From: Chitinophagaceae bacterium UBA2791
GTDB lineage: Bacteria > Bacteroidota > Bacteroidia > Chitinophagales > Chitinophagaceae
Reading direction: 5' to 3'
Assembly: GCA_002352105.1 (NCBI GenBank)
Contig: DEHV01000039.1
Coordinates: 16,559-80,558, forward strand
Length of the DNA: 64,000 bases
Translations under genes and position numbers: made by a program
In this document: piece after piece, positions 8,885 through 18,259 of the stretch
Layout of the letters: each line of letters starts with the position of its first letter
How positions within the stretch are numbered: position 1 is the stretch's first letter
Notes under the pieces: model-generated
Told to the model about the DNA's origin: nothing
Database searches by the model: none
What the model saw: only the letters and a program-made list of their open reading frames with translations

Positions 8885-11839
8885 TCAGACCACTACATTG
8901 ATCATTTTTCCCCTGACATAGATGATCTTCCTGGGCGTCTTGCCCTTCAGCCATTTTTGCACGGTCTCATTCTCTTTTACCAGCGCCTCTACCTCCTGTT
9001 GCGTAGCCTGCAGGCTCACCTCTAACTGCGCCCTCACCTTCCCGTTAACCGACAAGGGATAAGTTTTAACGGTTTCCACCAGGTATTTCTCCTCAAATTC
9101 AGGATAGCGCGCGTCCAATATGGAAGATTCATGGCCGAGCTCATGCCATAGTTCTTCCGTAATATGGGGCGCATAGGGAGAGAGCAGGATCAATAGCTTT
9201 TCCAGGATCTGCTTTTTATGGCATTTCAGCTCGTTCAGCTCATTCACGCAGACCATGAAGGCGCTCACGCCTGTATTAAAAGAAAACCGCTCATTTTCTT
9301 CCGCGATCTTCTTAATGGTTTTATGCAATACCTTATATTCTGCATCCGCGGGCTTTTCATCATTCCATACCCTTCCCTTCAGCTCGTCGAAAAATAAACG
9401 CCACAGTTTTTTAAGGAAGCGGTGCACGCCTTCGATACCTTTTGTTTCCCAAGGCTTGCTTTGGTCTACCGGCCCCAGGAACATTTCATACATGCGAAAA
9501 GTATCGGCGCCGTATTTATGCACGATATCATCCGGGTTCACCACGTTAAAATAACGCTTGCTCATTTTCTCCACCTCCGAGCCGCAGGTATATACGCCCG
9601 ATTCCAGGATAAAGCAGGCCCCCGAATAGGTTTTGGGATCGGCAGCCCTGAGCTGCTCCAGGTTCAGTTTGTCTCCTTCCACATATTCCACGGAAACATG
9701 GATCGCGCTGATGTTCGCCAGGCTATGCCGCTCTTCATTCTTTTGAGCGGCAGGGATGTCCTCGCCGGCGCGCTCCTCTCCTGCCGGCGCGGACTGGATA
9801 TATTTCGCTCCGGCGTCGGTCATCTCGCCCGCTTCGTCAAATACCGGTCCGCCCAACTGCACGTTAATTTCATGAACAATTGTTCTCAGCTCATCGCCCG
9901 ATGCGCCTTTTATTATCGCCTCGTAATAGCTTTTGGACAGGTATATCTTCGTTCCGTTGACCCTGTACACAAACCTGCTGCTGCCCAATATCATTCCCTG
10001 GTTAACCAGTTTTTTAAAAGGCTCGTCAAACCCAATATATCCCAGGTCGAACAGGAATTTTGTCCACATGCGGCTGTATAACAAATGCCCTACCGCATGT
10101 TCTGTTCCGCCGATATAGAGATCCACCTGGTTCCAGTAATCCGAGAGCTGCCGGCTACAAAATTCCTGGTCGTTATGCGGATCCATATACCGGAGAAAAT
10201 ACCAGCTGCTGCCGGCATATCCCGGCATGGTATTGACTTCGCGGGTATATCCCCGGTAGTTCTTCCAGTCGTCAAGATTTGAAAGCGGGCCTTCTCCGCC
10301 GGGCCCGGGTTTAATATCTTCCATGTGGGGGAGCAAAACAGGAAGCTCCGATTCGGGCAGGGGATAGGCGATGCCGTCTTTCCATAAGATCGGGAAGGGT
10401 TCCCCCCAGTATCGCTGACGGCTAAATGCCGCATCCCTCATCTTATAGTTAACCTTGCGTTTGCCGATCCCGGTCTCTTCAATTTTATCGTTCACCGCTT
10501 CCATGGCATCGCGCATTTTCATGCCGTTCAGAAAGTCGCTTTGCTGCAACATCGCATCCTTGGTGGGATTGGCCTCCTCCCCGTTAAATGCGTCGCCGAT
10601 AATATTGGTAACGGGGATATTAAAATGTTTCGCAAACCTGAGATCTCTTTCATCGCCGCAGGGCACGGCCATAATGGCGCCGGTGCCATATCCCGCCAGC
10701 ACATACTCGCTTATCCATACCGGTATGAGCGACCCGGTAAAAGGATGGACGGCGTACGCCCCGGTAAAACATCCGCTGATCCTTTTCTCGGCCATGCGTT
10801 CGCGTTCGCTTCGGCTGTTGACATAGGCGACGTATTCGTCCACTGCGGCAGACTGTTCGGGCGTTTTTATTTTGTTCACCAGTTCATGCTCCGGCGCGAG
10901 CACAAGAAAGTCCACCCCGAATATCGTATCCGGACGGGTCGTATATACGGTCAGCTCATCGCCGCCCACTTTAAAAGATATCTCCGCTCCATAACTCTTG
11001 CCTATCCAGTTGGCTTGCATTTCCTTCATCGCATCGCTGAAATCAACGGTTTGCAGTCCCTCCAGCAACCTGTCGGCGTACTCCGTTATCCGCAGGTACC
11101 ATTGACGCAGCTTTCTTTTCACCACCGGGAAGCCTCCTCTTTCGCTCAGGCCGTTGATCACTTCGTCATTGGCCAGCACGGTGCCCAATGCTTCACACCA
11201 GTTCACTTCGCCATAGCCGCAGAACGACAGGCGATAGTCCATCAACACCTGGCGCTTTTTCTCCTCTGTAAAACCGGCCCATTCCGATGGGGAGAAACGC
11301 AGGGAAGGTTGTCCGGGACAGGGATGCGAGGCGTTGCCCTCGGTTTCAAACAACCGGATCAGCAGGGCTATTCTTTCCGCCTTCTTTTTTCTGCGGTTAT
11401 ACCAGCTATCAAACAACTGCAGGAATATCCATTGCGTCCACTTATAATACCCCGGATCGGAGGTGCGCACCTCCCTGGACCAATCGTACGAGAATCCGAT
11501 ATTATCCAGCTGCCGCCGGAAATTTTCAATGTTCTGTTGCGTGGATACCGCCGGATGGATGCCGTGATCTATCGCATATTGTTCGGCAGGCAGGCCAAAA
11601 GCGTCGTATCCCATGGGATGAAGCACGTTGAACCCCCGGGAGCGTTTGTACCGGGCAAAGATATCGCTGGCGATATATCCAAGCGGATGGCCTACATGCA
11701 ATCCGGCTCCGCTGGGATAGGGGAACATGTCCAACACATAATAGCCGGGCTTGGAAGGATCGTTAGGAACCTTGTACAAATCATTCTTTTTCCAGTATTC
11801 TTGCCATTTCTTCTCGATCCGGCTGAAATCATATTCCAT
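8885..11839 (-). CDS. leuS: Leucyl-tRNA synthetase
   Basis: A 984-residue class Ia synthetase that attaches leucine to tRNA-Leu. The HIGH motif reads HVGH (about residue 50), the KMSKS loop reads KMSKR (about 758), and the CP1 editing domain (TTRPDTIFGV, about 310) lies between them. The tRNA-binding C-terminal region ends with VNGKVRAQLEV. It is somewhat longer than many LeuRS proteins: a segment at about 640-755 before KMSKS contains a charged, Ala/Glu-rich stretch that looks like a lineage-specific insertion in the leucine-specific domain. The gene ends 7 bp from the convergent PorP gene and diverges from ftsX. A 461-residue open frame on the opposite strand is a coding shadow. Confidence 0.97.
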   Translation of the reverse strand: MEYDFSRIEKKWQEYWKKNDLYKVPNDPSKPGYYVLDMFPYPSGAGLHVGHPLGYIASDIFARYKRSRGFNVLHPMGYDAFGLPAEQYAIDHGIHPAVSTQQNIENFRRQLDNIGFSYDWSREVRTSDPGYYKWTQWIFLQLFDSWYNRRKKKAERIALLIRLFETEGNASHPCPGQPSLRFSPSEWAGFTEEKKRQVLMDYRLSFCGYGEVNWCEALGTVLANDEVINGLSERGGFPVVKRKLRQWYLRITEYADRLLEGLQTVDFSDAMKEMQANWIGKSYGAEISFKVGGDELTVYTTRPDTIFGVDFLVLAPEHELVNKIKTPEQSAAVDEYVAYVNSRSERERMAEKRISGCFTGAYAVHPFTGSLIPVWISEYVLAGYGTGAIMAVPCGDERDLRFAKHFNIPVTNIIGDAFNGEEANPTKDAMLQQSDFLNGMKMRDAMEAVNDKIEETGIGKRKVNYKMRDAAFSRQRYWGEPFPILWKDGIAYPLPESELPVLLPHMEDIKPGPGGEGPLSNLDDWKNYRGYTREVNTMPGYAGSSWYFLRYMDPHNDQEFCSRQLSDYWNQVDLYIGGTEHAVGHLLYSRMWTKFLFDLGYIGFDEPFKKLVNQGMILGSSRFVYRVNGTKIYLSKSYYEAIIKGASGDELRTIVHEINVQLGGPVFDEAGEMTDAGAKYIQSAPAGEERAGEDIPAAQKNEERHSLANISAIHVSVEYVEGDKLNLEQLRAADPKTYSGACFILESGVYTCGSEVEKMSKRYFNVVNPDDIVHKYGADTFRMYEMFLGPVDQSKPWETKGIEGVHRFLKKLWRLFFDELKGRVWNDEKPADAEYKVLHKTIKKIAEENERFSFNTGVSAFMVCVNELNELKCHKKQILEKLLILLSPYAPHITEELWHELGHESSILDARYPEFEEKYLVETVKTYPLSVNGKVRAQLEVSLQATQQEVEALVKENETVQKWLKGKTPRKIIYVRGKMINVVV

Positions 11840-11888
11840 ATCTTAAACGGGATTGATGAAAGCGGCGCTAAGGTCGGCCGCGAGCGCC

Positions 11889-11896
11889 CAAAATTA
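11889..11896 (-). promoter_or_regulatory. -7 box upstream of leuS
   Basis: On the minus strand the sequence is TAATTTTG, an exact TAnnTTTG match about 50 bases before the leuS ATG. No convincing -33 TTG is present at the expected spacing. Confidence 0.4.
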
Positions 11897-11992
11897 CTAA
11901 AAGCGCCACAATATCATTTTTGTTAAATTTTATCATTTCCGGGCCCTTGCCAGAATTTCGATTGACAATTTGCGTTAAGTTGGCTTAATTCA

Positions 11993-12022
11993 TTTCCGCC
12001 TGTATAGAATTGATTAATTTTG
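11993..12022 (+). promoter_or_regulatory. Promoter of ftsX
   Basis: TAATTTTG at 12015-12022 matches TAnnTTTG and is followed by CC. A degenerate -33 element (ATTTC around 11992-11996) lies about 19 bases upstream. It predicts a short leader of about 16 bases before the ATG at 12041. Confidence 0.45.
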
Positions 12023-12040
12023 CCACTTTAAAAATTGCTT

Positions 12041-12916
12041 ATGGCGCAAATTGGAAAAGCATCAGCTAAACGATCGAAACCCTCCTATTTTATGGCTATA
12101 CTGGGAGTCAGCCTGGTACTCTTCATTGTAGGCATTTTCGGATGGCTGCTGTTAAGCGCGGGGCGCTATATCAACCAGCTGAAGGAAGAGGTGCAGGTGC
12201 AGGTGTATTTAAACAATAAGGTTGCGCAGGAAGAGATCGATTCGCTGAAAGCCTATATAGCAAGTCAGCCCTATGCTAAATCCATTGAATACATAGATAA
12301 GGAAACCGCCAAGAAACGCTGGCTGGAAAAAGGCGAAACCGATTTTGAAGAATTGCTGGATGAAAATCCTCTTCCCGCCTCCATTGACTTTTTTACCAGG
12401 AGCGAATATGTCCAAAAAGACAGCCTGGTCAAGATAAAAGAAGACATAGCTCAATATTCCGCGATCGTTCAAAGCGTCAATTACCCTGCGTCGCTGGTGG
12501 AAAAAATGGGGCCCACCATGCAATGGATATTGCTGGCCCTTGTAGCGCTGGCGGCCGTATTTTCAACGCTCTGCATTGCTTTGATCGACAATACCATCAG
12601 GCTGGCCATGTACAGCAACCGTTTCCTGATCAAAACCATGCAGATGGTAGGGGCCACCCGCAGCTTTATTTCCCGGCCCATGAATATCAGGGCGGTCATC
12701 AACGGCGCGCTGGCGGCGGTTATTTCGATCATCTTCATCTATGCCCTGATCCTCGTATTTGAGAATTTTGTACCCTATCTTAAGGACCTGAGAGACAATA
12801 GCAGGTTATTACTGCTTTTCGGATGTTTATTTATCCTGGGAATAGGCATCAGCGTATTCAGCACGCAAAGAAGCGTGATAAAGTACCTGAAAATGAAACT
12901 GGACGATCTTTATTAA
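12041..12916 (+). CDS. ftsX: FtsX-like cell-division permease
   Basis: A 291-residue membrane protein of the FtsX family, which works with the ATPase FtsE to activate peptidoglycan hydrolases at the division site. It has one N-terminal helix (about 20-43), a periplasmic domain of about 115 residues with the typical VQVYL strand, and three further helices (about 160-182, 212-236, 262-282). The ATG at 12041 is chosen over a TTG six bases upstream. No ftsE lies next to it. An EnvC-like LytM activator, the usual partner of FtsEX, is encoded at 57459-58790 in this window. DUF3098 and uppP follow in the same direction. Confidence 0.9.
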   Translation: MAQIGKASAKRSKPSYFMAILGVSLVLFIVGIFGWLLLSAGRYINQLKEEVQVQVYLNNKVAQEEIDSLKAYIASQPYAKSIEYIDKETAKKRWLEKGETDFEELLDENPLPASIDFFTRSEYVQKDSLVKIKEDIAQYSAIVQSVNYPASLVEKMGPTMQWILLALVALAAVFSTLCIALIDNTIRLAMYSNRFLIKTMQMVGATRSFISRPMNIRAVINGALAAVISIIFIYALILVFENFVPYLKDLRDNSRLLLLFGCLFILGIGISVFSTQRSVIKYLKMKLDDLY

Positions 12917-12958
12917 TAGAAAAAAGAATGCCTATATTGCGTTTGCAAATACATTCCT

Positions 12959-13219
12959 ATGAGAGATAAGAAAGCAGTCAAAAATCCTTCTCAACCGGCA
13001 AACAATCTGTTTGGAAAGGAAAACTATACCTGGATCATCGCGGGATTAGGAGTAATGGGCCTCGGCCTTATCCTTATGGCTGGCGGAAAAAGCGCCGACC
13101 CGAATGTATTTAACCCCGACGAAATTTATAGTTTTACCCGCATAACCCTGGCGCCGATCCTCATCCTGATCGGACTGGGAATGGAAGCGTACGCAATCTT
13201 CCGTAAACCCAAGGCGTAG
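12959..13219 (+). CDS. DUF3098 small membrane protein
   Basis: An 86-residue protein with two predicted membrane helices (about 26-44 and 61-80) joined by a short polar loop (SADPNVFNPDEIYSFTR), the pattern of the Bacteroidota family DUF3098. Function is unknown. It sits between ftsX and uppP, 42 bp after the first and 6 bp before the second, which points to one envelope-biogenesis operon. Confidence 0.88.
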   Translation: MRDKKAVKNPSQPANNLFGKENYTWIIAGLGVMGLGLILMAGGKSADPNVFNPDEIYSFTRITLAPILILIGLGMEAYAIFRKPKA

Positions 13220-13225
13220 ACGCGA

Positions 13226-14059
13226 ATGAATCTTTTTCAAGCCATCATAATTGCCATCGTTGAGGGGCTAACGGAGTTTTTGCCCATTTCTTCCACCGGG
13301 CATATGGTTATTGCCAGTTCCCTGTTTGGCATACATGAGGAACAGTTCACCAAAATTTTTGAGGTATCCATACAATTAGGGGCCATTTTGGCGGTCGTAG
13401 CCCTGTATTGGAAAAAATTCTTTGTGGATACTTCGCGCAGCTTTTATTTAAAGCTGCTGGCTGCCGTTATCCCCGCATTGCTTTTTGGAAGGCTATTCGA
13501 TGATATTATCGAAGAAAAACTAGGCAGCCCGGTATTTATCGCCTGGATGTTTATCATTGGAGGCGTGATTTTATTATTTGTCGACCGCTACTTCCAGAAC
13601 AAGACGGTGATAGATAGAGAAGAGGACCTCAGCTATACCAAATCATTTATCATTGGCATTTTTCAGGTGCTGGCAGTCGCTTTCCCGGGAATCAGTCGCA
13701 GCGCGGCCACTATTATTGGCGGGATGACCCAGAAACTCACCCGCCGCCTCGCAGCAGAATTCTCTTTCTTGCTGGCAGTGCCCACCATGACCGCCGCTAC
13801 CGTTTATTCGCTGGCAGTGAAAGACTGGAGCGAAGTCCCTGGCGACAATGTGAGGGGGTATGAGATCATCCTCGCTTCCCCGGCAAATACAACAGCTTTT
13901 ATAGCGGGCAACCTGGTAGCATTTTTTGTAGCCATACTCGCTATTAAATTTTTTATCGGGTTCCTTCAAAAATATGGGTTTCGCATTTTTGGCTGGTACA
14001 GGATCGTAGCCGGCATAGCGCTGTTAACCCTTGTATGGAATGGCGTGATCAAGGAGTGA
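13226..14059 (+). CDS. uppP: Undecaprenyl-diphosphate phosphatase
   Basis: A 277-residue integral membrane phosphatase of the BacA/UppP family. It converts undecaprenyl diphosphate to the monophosphate, recycling the lipid carrier for peptidoglycan and other surface polymers; overproduction of family members gives bacitracin resistance. Both active-site motifs are present: EGLTEFLPISSTGH (about 12-25) and PGISRSAATI (about 153-162). The length is normal. It starts 6 bp after the DUF3098 gene, consistent with an ftsX-DUF3098-uppP operon. Confidence 0.96.
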   Translation: MNLFQAIIIAIVEGLTEFLPISSTGHMVIASSLFGIHEEQFTKIFEVSIQLGAILAVVALYWKKFFVDTSRSFYLKLLAAVIPALLFGRLFDDIIEEKLGSPVFIAWMFIIGGVILLFVDRYFQNKTVIDREEDLSYTKSFIIGIFQVLAVAFPGISRSAATIIGGMTQKLTRRLAAEFSFLLAVPTMTAATVYSLAVKDWSEVPGDNVRGYEIILASPANTTAFIAGNLVAFFVAILAIKFFIGFLQKYGFRIFGWYRIVAGIALLTLVWNGVIKE

Positions 14060-14075
14060 CCCTAAAATTTATATC

Positions 14076-15431
14076 ATGTCCACCGCTTCCAAAAAACTCA
14101 TCAATGGATGGTGCTTGTACGATTGGGCCAACTCAGCCTATAACCTGGTGATCACGTCCACCATCTTCCCCGCCTATTTCGAAGCGGTTACCAGAGATCC
14201 TGCCATCAACAATGAAGTTAAATTCCTGGGCAGGAGCTTTGTAAACACGGCATTATACAACTATACGCTGGGAATGGCCTTTATCGTGGTGGCCCTGATC
14301 TCGCCCATCCTCACTTCCATTGCCGATACCAGGGGAAACAAAAAAAAATTCATGCGTTTTTTTTGCACCCTGGGAAGCCTGGCCTGCGCAGGGCTTTATT
14401 TTTTCGGACCGCGGGAACTGGAAGACGGCAGCATTGCACTGAGCCAGGCCTCCCTCCACCTAGGCGTTCTCTGCATGTTTATTTCCTGTATCGGCTTCTG
14501 GGCAAGCCTTGTTTTTTATAATTCCTATCTCCCCGATCTTGTTCCCGAGAAACTCCGCGACCGGGTCAGCGCCCGCGGTTTCACTTTCGGATATATCGGA
14601 AGCGTAATTCTTCAGATCATCTGTTTCCTGATCGTATTTTTCCCCGAATCCTTTGGCCTGACCACTCCATACGAGAAGAGCTATATGCCGCCCCGGATCG
14701 CTTTTGTGCTGGTAGCGCTATGGTGGCTGGGATTTTCGCAGATCACGTTTCGCGTACTGCCAACGCCGGCTGCCCCGTCAGCCGCCACGAAAAACAACGT
14801 GTTCAGGAGCGGGTTCCTGGAACTCAGCAAGGTCTGGTCGCAGATGAAACAGATGCCTGTTTTAAGAAGATTCCTGTATGCTTTTTTCTGGTACAGCGCC
14901 GGCATACAAACTGTATTCCTGGCTGCCGCGCAATTCGGCGCCAAGGAACTGCAATTACCGATCGACAAGCTGATCGTTACGATCATGATCATTCAACTGG
15001 TGGCCATACTCGGCGCTACGCTGATATCAAGGGCCTCGGAAAAATTCGGCAACATCAAAACGATCATGGCGGTTACCCTGATCTGGGTAGGCCTTTGCGG
15101 AGCGGCATATTTTATTCATACAGAGATGCAGTTCTATGCCCTGGCAGCCGTGGTGGGACTGGTCATGGGCGGCATACAATCCGTAAGTCGCTCTACCTAT
15201 GCCAACCTGATGCCGGAAACCAGGGACACGGCTTCTTTTTTCAGCTTTTACGACGTAACGGAAAAAATAGCGTTGGTCATCGGCATGTTCAGCTTTGGGT
15301 TTGTAGAAGAATTAACGGGCTCGATGCGCAATTCAGCGGTGGCGCTCATGTTATTTTTTATATTGGGGGTAATATTCCTGGCCTGGACGCTCCGCACGGC
15401 GGCAGCCGCCAGAAAACAAGTTTCATTTTAA
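14076..15431 (+). CDS. UMF1-type MFS transporter
   Basis: A 451-residue major-facilitator protein with about twelve membrane helices. The opening (KKLINGWCLYDWANSAYNLVITSTIFPAYF) is the signature of the UMF1 family, related to the fungal vacuolar effluxer Atg22, and the internal SISPILTSIADTRGNKKKFM-like segment matches the MFS loop 2-3 motif. The substrate is unknown; amino-acid export is possible by analogy with Atg22. It follows uppP by 16 bp and may be part of the same transcript. Confidence 0.88.
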   Translation: MSTASKKLINGWCLYDWANSAYNLVITSTIFPAYFEAVTRDPAINNEVKFLGRSFVNTALYNYTLGMAFIVVALISPILTSIADTRGNKKKFMRFFCTLGSLACAGLYFFGPRELEDGSIALSQASLHLGVLCMFISCIGFWASLVFYNSYLPDLVPEKLRDRVSARGFTFGYIGSVILQIICFLIVFFPESFGLTTPYEKSYMPPRIAFVLVALWWLGFSQITFRVLPTPAAPSAATKNNVFRSGFLELSKVWSQMKQMPVLRRFLYAFFWYSAGIQTVFLAAAQFGAKELQLPIDKLIVTIMIIQLVAILGATLISRASEKFGNIKTIMAVTLIWVGLCGAAYFIHTEMQFYALAAVVGLVMGGIQSVSRSTYANLMPETRDTASFFSFYDVTEKIALVIGMFSFGFVEELTGSMRNSAVALMLFFILGVIFLAWTLRTAAAARKQVSF

Positions 15432-15470
15432 ATATTAACGGACCTTAGCGTTAGCATAAGAACAACACAC

Positions 15471-16364
15471 ATGAAGATACATGTCATCAATACCGGGTAT
15501 TTTAAATTGGATGGGGGCGCCATGTTCGGCGTTGTGCCCAAAACAATATGGAACAAATCGAATCCTGCCGACGAGAACAATCTCTGCAACTGGGCCATGC
15601 GCTGCCTGTTGATAGAAGAAGGCGACAGGCGCATCCTTATTGACGCCGGGATCGGCGATAAGCAGGACGCCAGGTTTTTCGGTCATTATTATCTTAACGG
15701 ATCCGATTCCCTCGAGGGATCCTTACAGACGGCGGGGTTTTCTGCCGATGATATCACCGACGTATTCCTGACGCACCTGCATTTTGATCACTGCGGCGGA
15801 TGCATCAGGAGAGCGGGGGACAAACTGGTTCCCGTCTTTAAAAACGCCGATTACTGGAGCAATAAAAAGCACTGGGACTGGGCCGTATTTCCTAACGACC
15901 GGGAAAAAGCCTCTTTTTTAAAAGAGAATGTTTTGCCCATACAGGAAACCGGGCGTTTACGGTTCGTAGAAAACCCGGCAGATGAGGAAGGCCCTGAGGT
16001 TGACGGCAATACCACAGATGATTATCGTTTAGCGGTCGCGCCATTCACTGAAAACATAGCCATCCGGTTTGCCGGCGGTCATACTGAAAGCATGATGCTG
16101 CCGCAGATAAGCTATAAGGGCCGGACCATCGTATTTGCAGCCGACCTCCTGCCGTCGGCAGGCCATCTTCCTATCCCCTATGTTATGGCCTATGATATGT
16201 TTCCCCTGAAAACGCTGAAGGAAAAAAAATCCTTCCTGCAGGAAGCGGCGGAAAACAACTATATCCTGTTCTTTGAGCACGACCCGGTAAATGAATGCTG
16301 CGAGGTACAGGCAACCGAAAAAGGGGTAAGGCTTAAACGCGCATTTAAACTGGAAGATATTTAA
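15471..16364 (+). CDS. MBL-fold metallo-hydrolase
   Basis: A 297-residue metallo-beta-lactamase-fold hydrolase. The metal-binding motif THLHFDHCGG places ligands at H102, H104, D106 and H107, and the later GGHTE and DLLPSAGH segments supply the remaining ligands. The N-terminus (INTGYFKLDGGAMFGVVPK) is typical of the AttM/quorum-lactonase-like subgroup that is widespread in Bacteroidota, but lactonase activity should not be assumed from the fold. There is no signal peptide, so it is cytoplasmic. It starts 39 bp after the UMF1 transporter and converges on the DUF3108 gene. Confidence 0.85.
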   Translation: MKIHVINTGYFKLDGGAMFGVVPKTIWNKSNPADENNLCNWAMRCLLIEEGDRRILIDAGIGDKQDARFFGHYYLNGSDSLEGSLQTAGFSADDITDVFLTHLHFDHCGGCIRRAGDKLVPVFKNADYWSNKKHWDWAVFPNDREKASFLKENVLPIQETGRLRFVENPADEEGPEVDGNTTDDYRLAVAPFTENIAIRFAGGHTESMMLPQISYKGRTIVFAADLLPSAGHLPIPYVMAYDMFPLKTLKEKKSFLQEAAENNYILFFEHDPVNECCEVQATEKGVRLKRAFKLEDI

Positions 16365-16373
16365 CAAGCAGGA

Positions 16374-17171
16374 TCACCTTACGCTGACCAGGGAACTCAG
16401 GGGATGCCGGAGATTGCGGTAGGTCATCATGTCCACTTTTATGCTGCCCACGCTGATCGGGCTTTCAATGCGCACAGGGATCTTATTCTTATCATCGCTT
16501 ACCCAGACCGTCATCTTCTCGCCGCCTTCGAAAATAGTGCCTTTGATGAGCAGGGGCTTAAATTTAATGGTCCTGAATTTACCATATTTTGTTTTGATGG
16601 TCTCCTTTCCCAAATAGCGCACGTACATATTAAAGACCTCCCTGTCGAGAAAAAGCGAAAAGGGGATCTTGTCGTCGGGCTTGTATTTGTCAAAATCGAT
16701 ATTTCGCGCATAGTAGATAGAGCTGAGCACATCCTGCACGCAGGAAGGAACTTTATACACCCCGTCATTGGTGACGGCAATATTGGTGGCCTTGTTAAAG
16801 TTTACATTTTCATATTTTTTGTATCCGCCCTCATAGATATTGCGGATAAACTTATAAGGCTGCAATGTGCTGGTATCGATAAAGGATTCGTATTTGTCGC
16901 GCACCTTAAAAAAATTATCATAGAAGGGATATGTTTTTCCTTCTCCCACGATATGATAGACCGGGATATTATTCAGCTTCTCAAGGCTGGAAGTAAAGCT
17001 GGCTTCACCGGCTCCCACGTACATACCCGCCACCGTATAAAACACCTTAAACGCAACGTATTCATTTGGGCTAAAGGAGGTATTGCGGATATCGCAGAAA
17101 TCATTTCCCGCCTTGAGCGGAAAACTGATCACCGTAAACAGCGATATAATCAGGATGCGTAAAATTTTCAT
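16374..17171 (-). CDS. DUF3108 periplasmic protein
   Basis: A 265-residue exported protein with an N-terminal signal peptide (cleavage near FPLKAG). The rest is beta-rich, with the DUF3108 pattern (FKVFYTVAGMYVGAGEASF near the start; KIPVRIESPISVGSIKVDM near the end). Function is unknown; relatives are periplasmic and often encoded near envelope genes. The internal ATG at 17169-17171 is preferred to an ATG eleven codons upstream, because it puts a normal signal peptide at the N-terminus. It lies 57 bp downstream of the UPF0104 membrane protein gene and is probably co-transcribed with it. Confidence 0.8.
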   Translation of the reverse strand: MKILRILIISLFTVISFPLKAGNDFCDIRNTSFSPNEYVAFKVFYTVAGMYVGAGEASFTSSLEKLNNIPVYHIVGEGKTYPFYDNFFKVRDKYESFIDTSTLQPYKFIRNIYEGGYKKYENVNFNKATNIAVTNDGVYKVPSCVQDVLSSIYYARNIDFDKYKPDDKIPFSLFLDREVFNMYVRYLGKETIKTKYGKFRTIKFKPLLIKGTIFEGGEKMTVWVSDDKNKIPVRIESPISVGSIKVDMMTYRNLRHPLSSLVSVR

Positions 17172-17228
17172 GTATGCGCGATGTATTTTTATCCCGTAAA
17201 ACAAATTATCCGTTCGATGAATACTATT

Positions 17229-18239
17229 CTAAGCATTATTACTAAAAAGTTTAACTCTCATGATCAATAAGCTGCCCAACAGCGCCGGTATTACCAGGTT
17301 AATGATCCAGATCGAAAGGGATGCGGCCAGTATGCCCGCCAGGTTGCCGCTGAAAACCTGTATTATCTCTACGCTTGCCTTCCAGCGGATCCCTAATTCA
17401 GTAAGCGCTCCGATGCTTGGCGCTATGGCCATCACAAGGAATACTGCGCTTACCGACCAAAAACTCTGCCACCAGCCAATCTCCACTTCAAAAACCCGAA
17501 ATAATAAATAATATTGCGCAATAAAGACCAAAAATCTGGCCCCGGATAAAGACAATATTCTCAGCAGGATGGTTGCCTTAAAGCTTTCTAAAACCCGGAT
17601 ATAGTCGAGCCATTTTTCAATTTTAGGCATCTTCCGGACCCTTCCAACTACCCAGGCTAAACGAAAGTAAAATATTGTTAAAAATATTATGCCTGCCGCT
17701 ACGCCGCCCATCAGAATATTAAGCCAAAATAAGCCGGATGCCTCATTATTAAGATCGTAAGCAATTTTTTGACGTAAATATAACAATCCGCCTTCGCCTG
17801 CCAACAGGGTGATCAGCAACTGGGCCATACTGCAAACCATGGTCAGGCCTATAGAACGCCACCTGTTTTCTTTCCTGATATGAACCATTCTTCCGAAATA
17901 TTCGCCGGTCCGGTTGGGCGTGAAAAAAGCCATCGTAGCGCCCGACAAAACCGCTTTATAACAAGTGATAAAAGAAGCCTGCTGAACCGGCGCCAGCGCC
18001 AACTGCCATTTTCTGGCTTCCAGCGCCCAGTTTATCGCCATTAACAGCAACACCAACAGTAATTCGCCGGCGGCATTTTTAGGAACAACCCATACCCGTT
18101 TTAAAGAGTCCGCCCAATCGGGTTGTTGCAATAATTGTTTGTAGATGGAAAAGACCAAGATGCAGAAGACCAACGGGCCTATAACATAATTGAGGATTAA
18201 TTTGATATTTTTGCGGTTGATCAACAATTGGCTCCACAA
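17229..18239 (-). CDS. UPF0104/LPG-synthase-type flippase-domain membrane protein
   Basis: A 336-residue membrane protein with about eight hydrophobic segments, resembling the integral-membrane domain of lysylphosphatidylglycerol synthases (UPF0104). Recognisable motifs are the GATMAFFTPNRTGEYFGR segment and the late PSIGALTELGIRW segment. The soluble aminoacyl-transfer domain is absent, so it is not a complete MprF-type synthase; a lipid transport role is inferred. There is no ATG near the N-terminus, and a TTG at 18237-18239 is the best start. It diverges from ruvC with only 20 bp between the two start codons. Confidence 0.75.
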   Translation of the reverse strand: MWSQLLINRKNIKLILNYVIGPLVFCILVFSIYKQLLQQPDWADSLKRVWVVPKNAAGELLLVLLLMAINWALEARKWQLALAPVQQASFITCYKAVLSGATMAFFTPNRTGEYFGRMVHIRKENRWRSIGLTMVCSMAQLLITLLAGEGGLLYLRQKIAYDLNNEASGLFWLNILMGGVAAGIIFLTIFYFRLAWVVGRVRKMPKIEKWLDYIRVLESFKATILLRILSLSGARFLVFIAQYYLLFRVFEVEIGWWQSFWSVSAVFLVMAIAPSIGALTELGIRWKASVEIIQVFSGNLAGILAASLSIWIINLVIPALLGSLLIMRVKLFSNNA

Positions 18240-18259
18240 AATAACTCAATACCCGCTGT

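Noticed and set aside
10541..11926. 461-codon open frame opposite leuS
   Set aside because: It lies wholly antisense to leuS and past its start, its translation has no family resemblance, and open antisense frames are expected from this codon usage.
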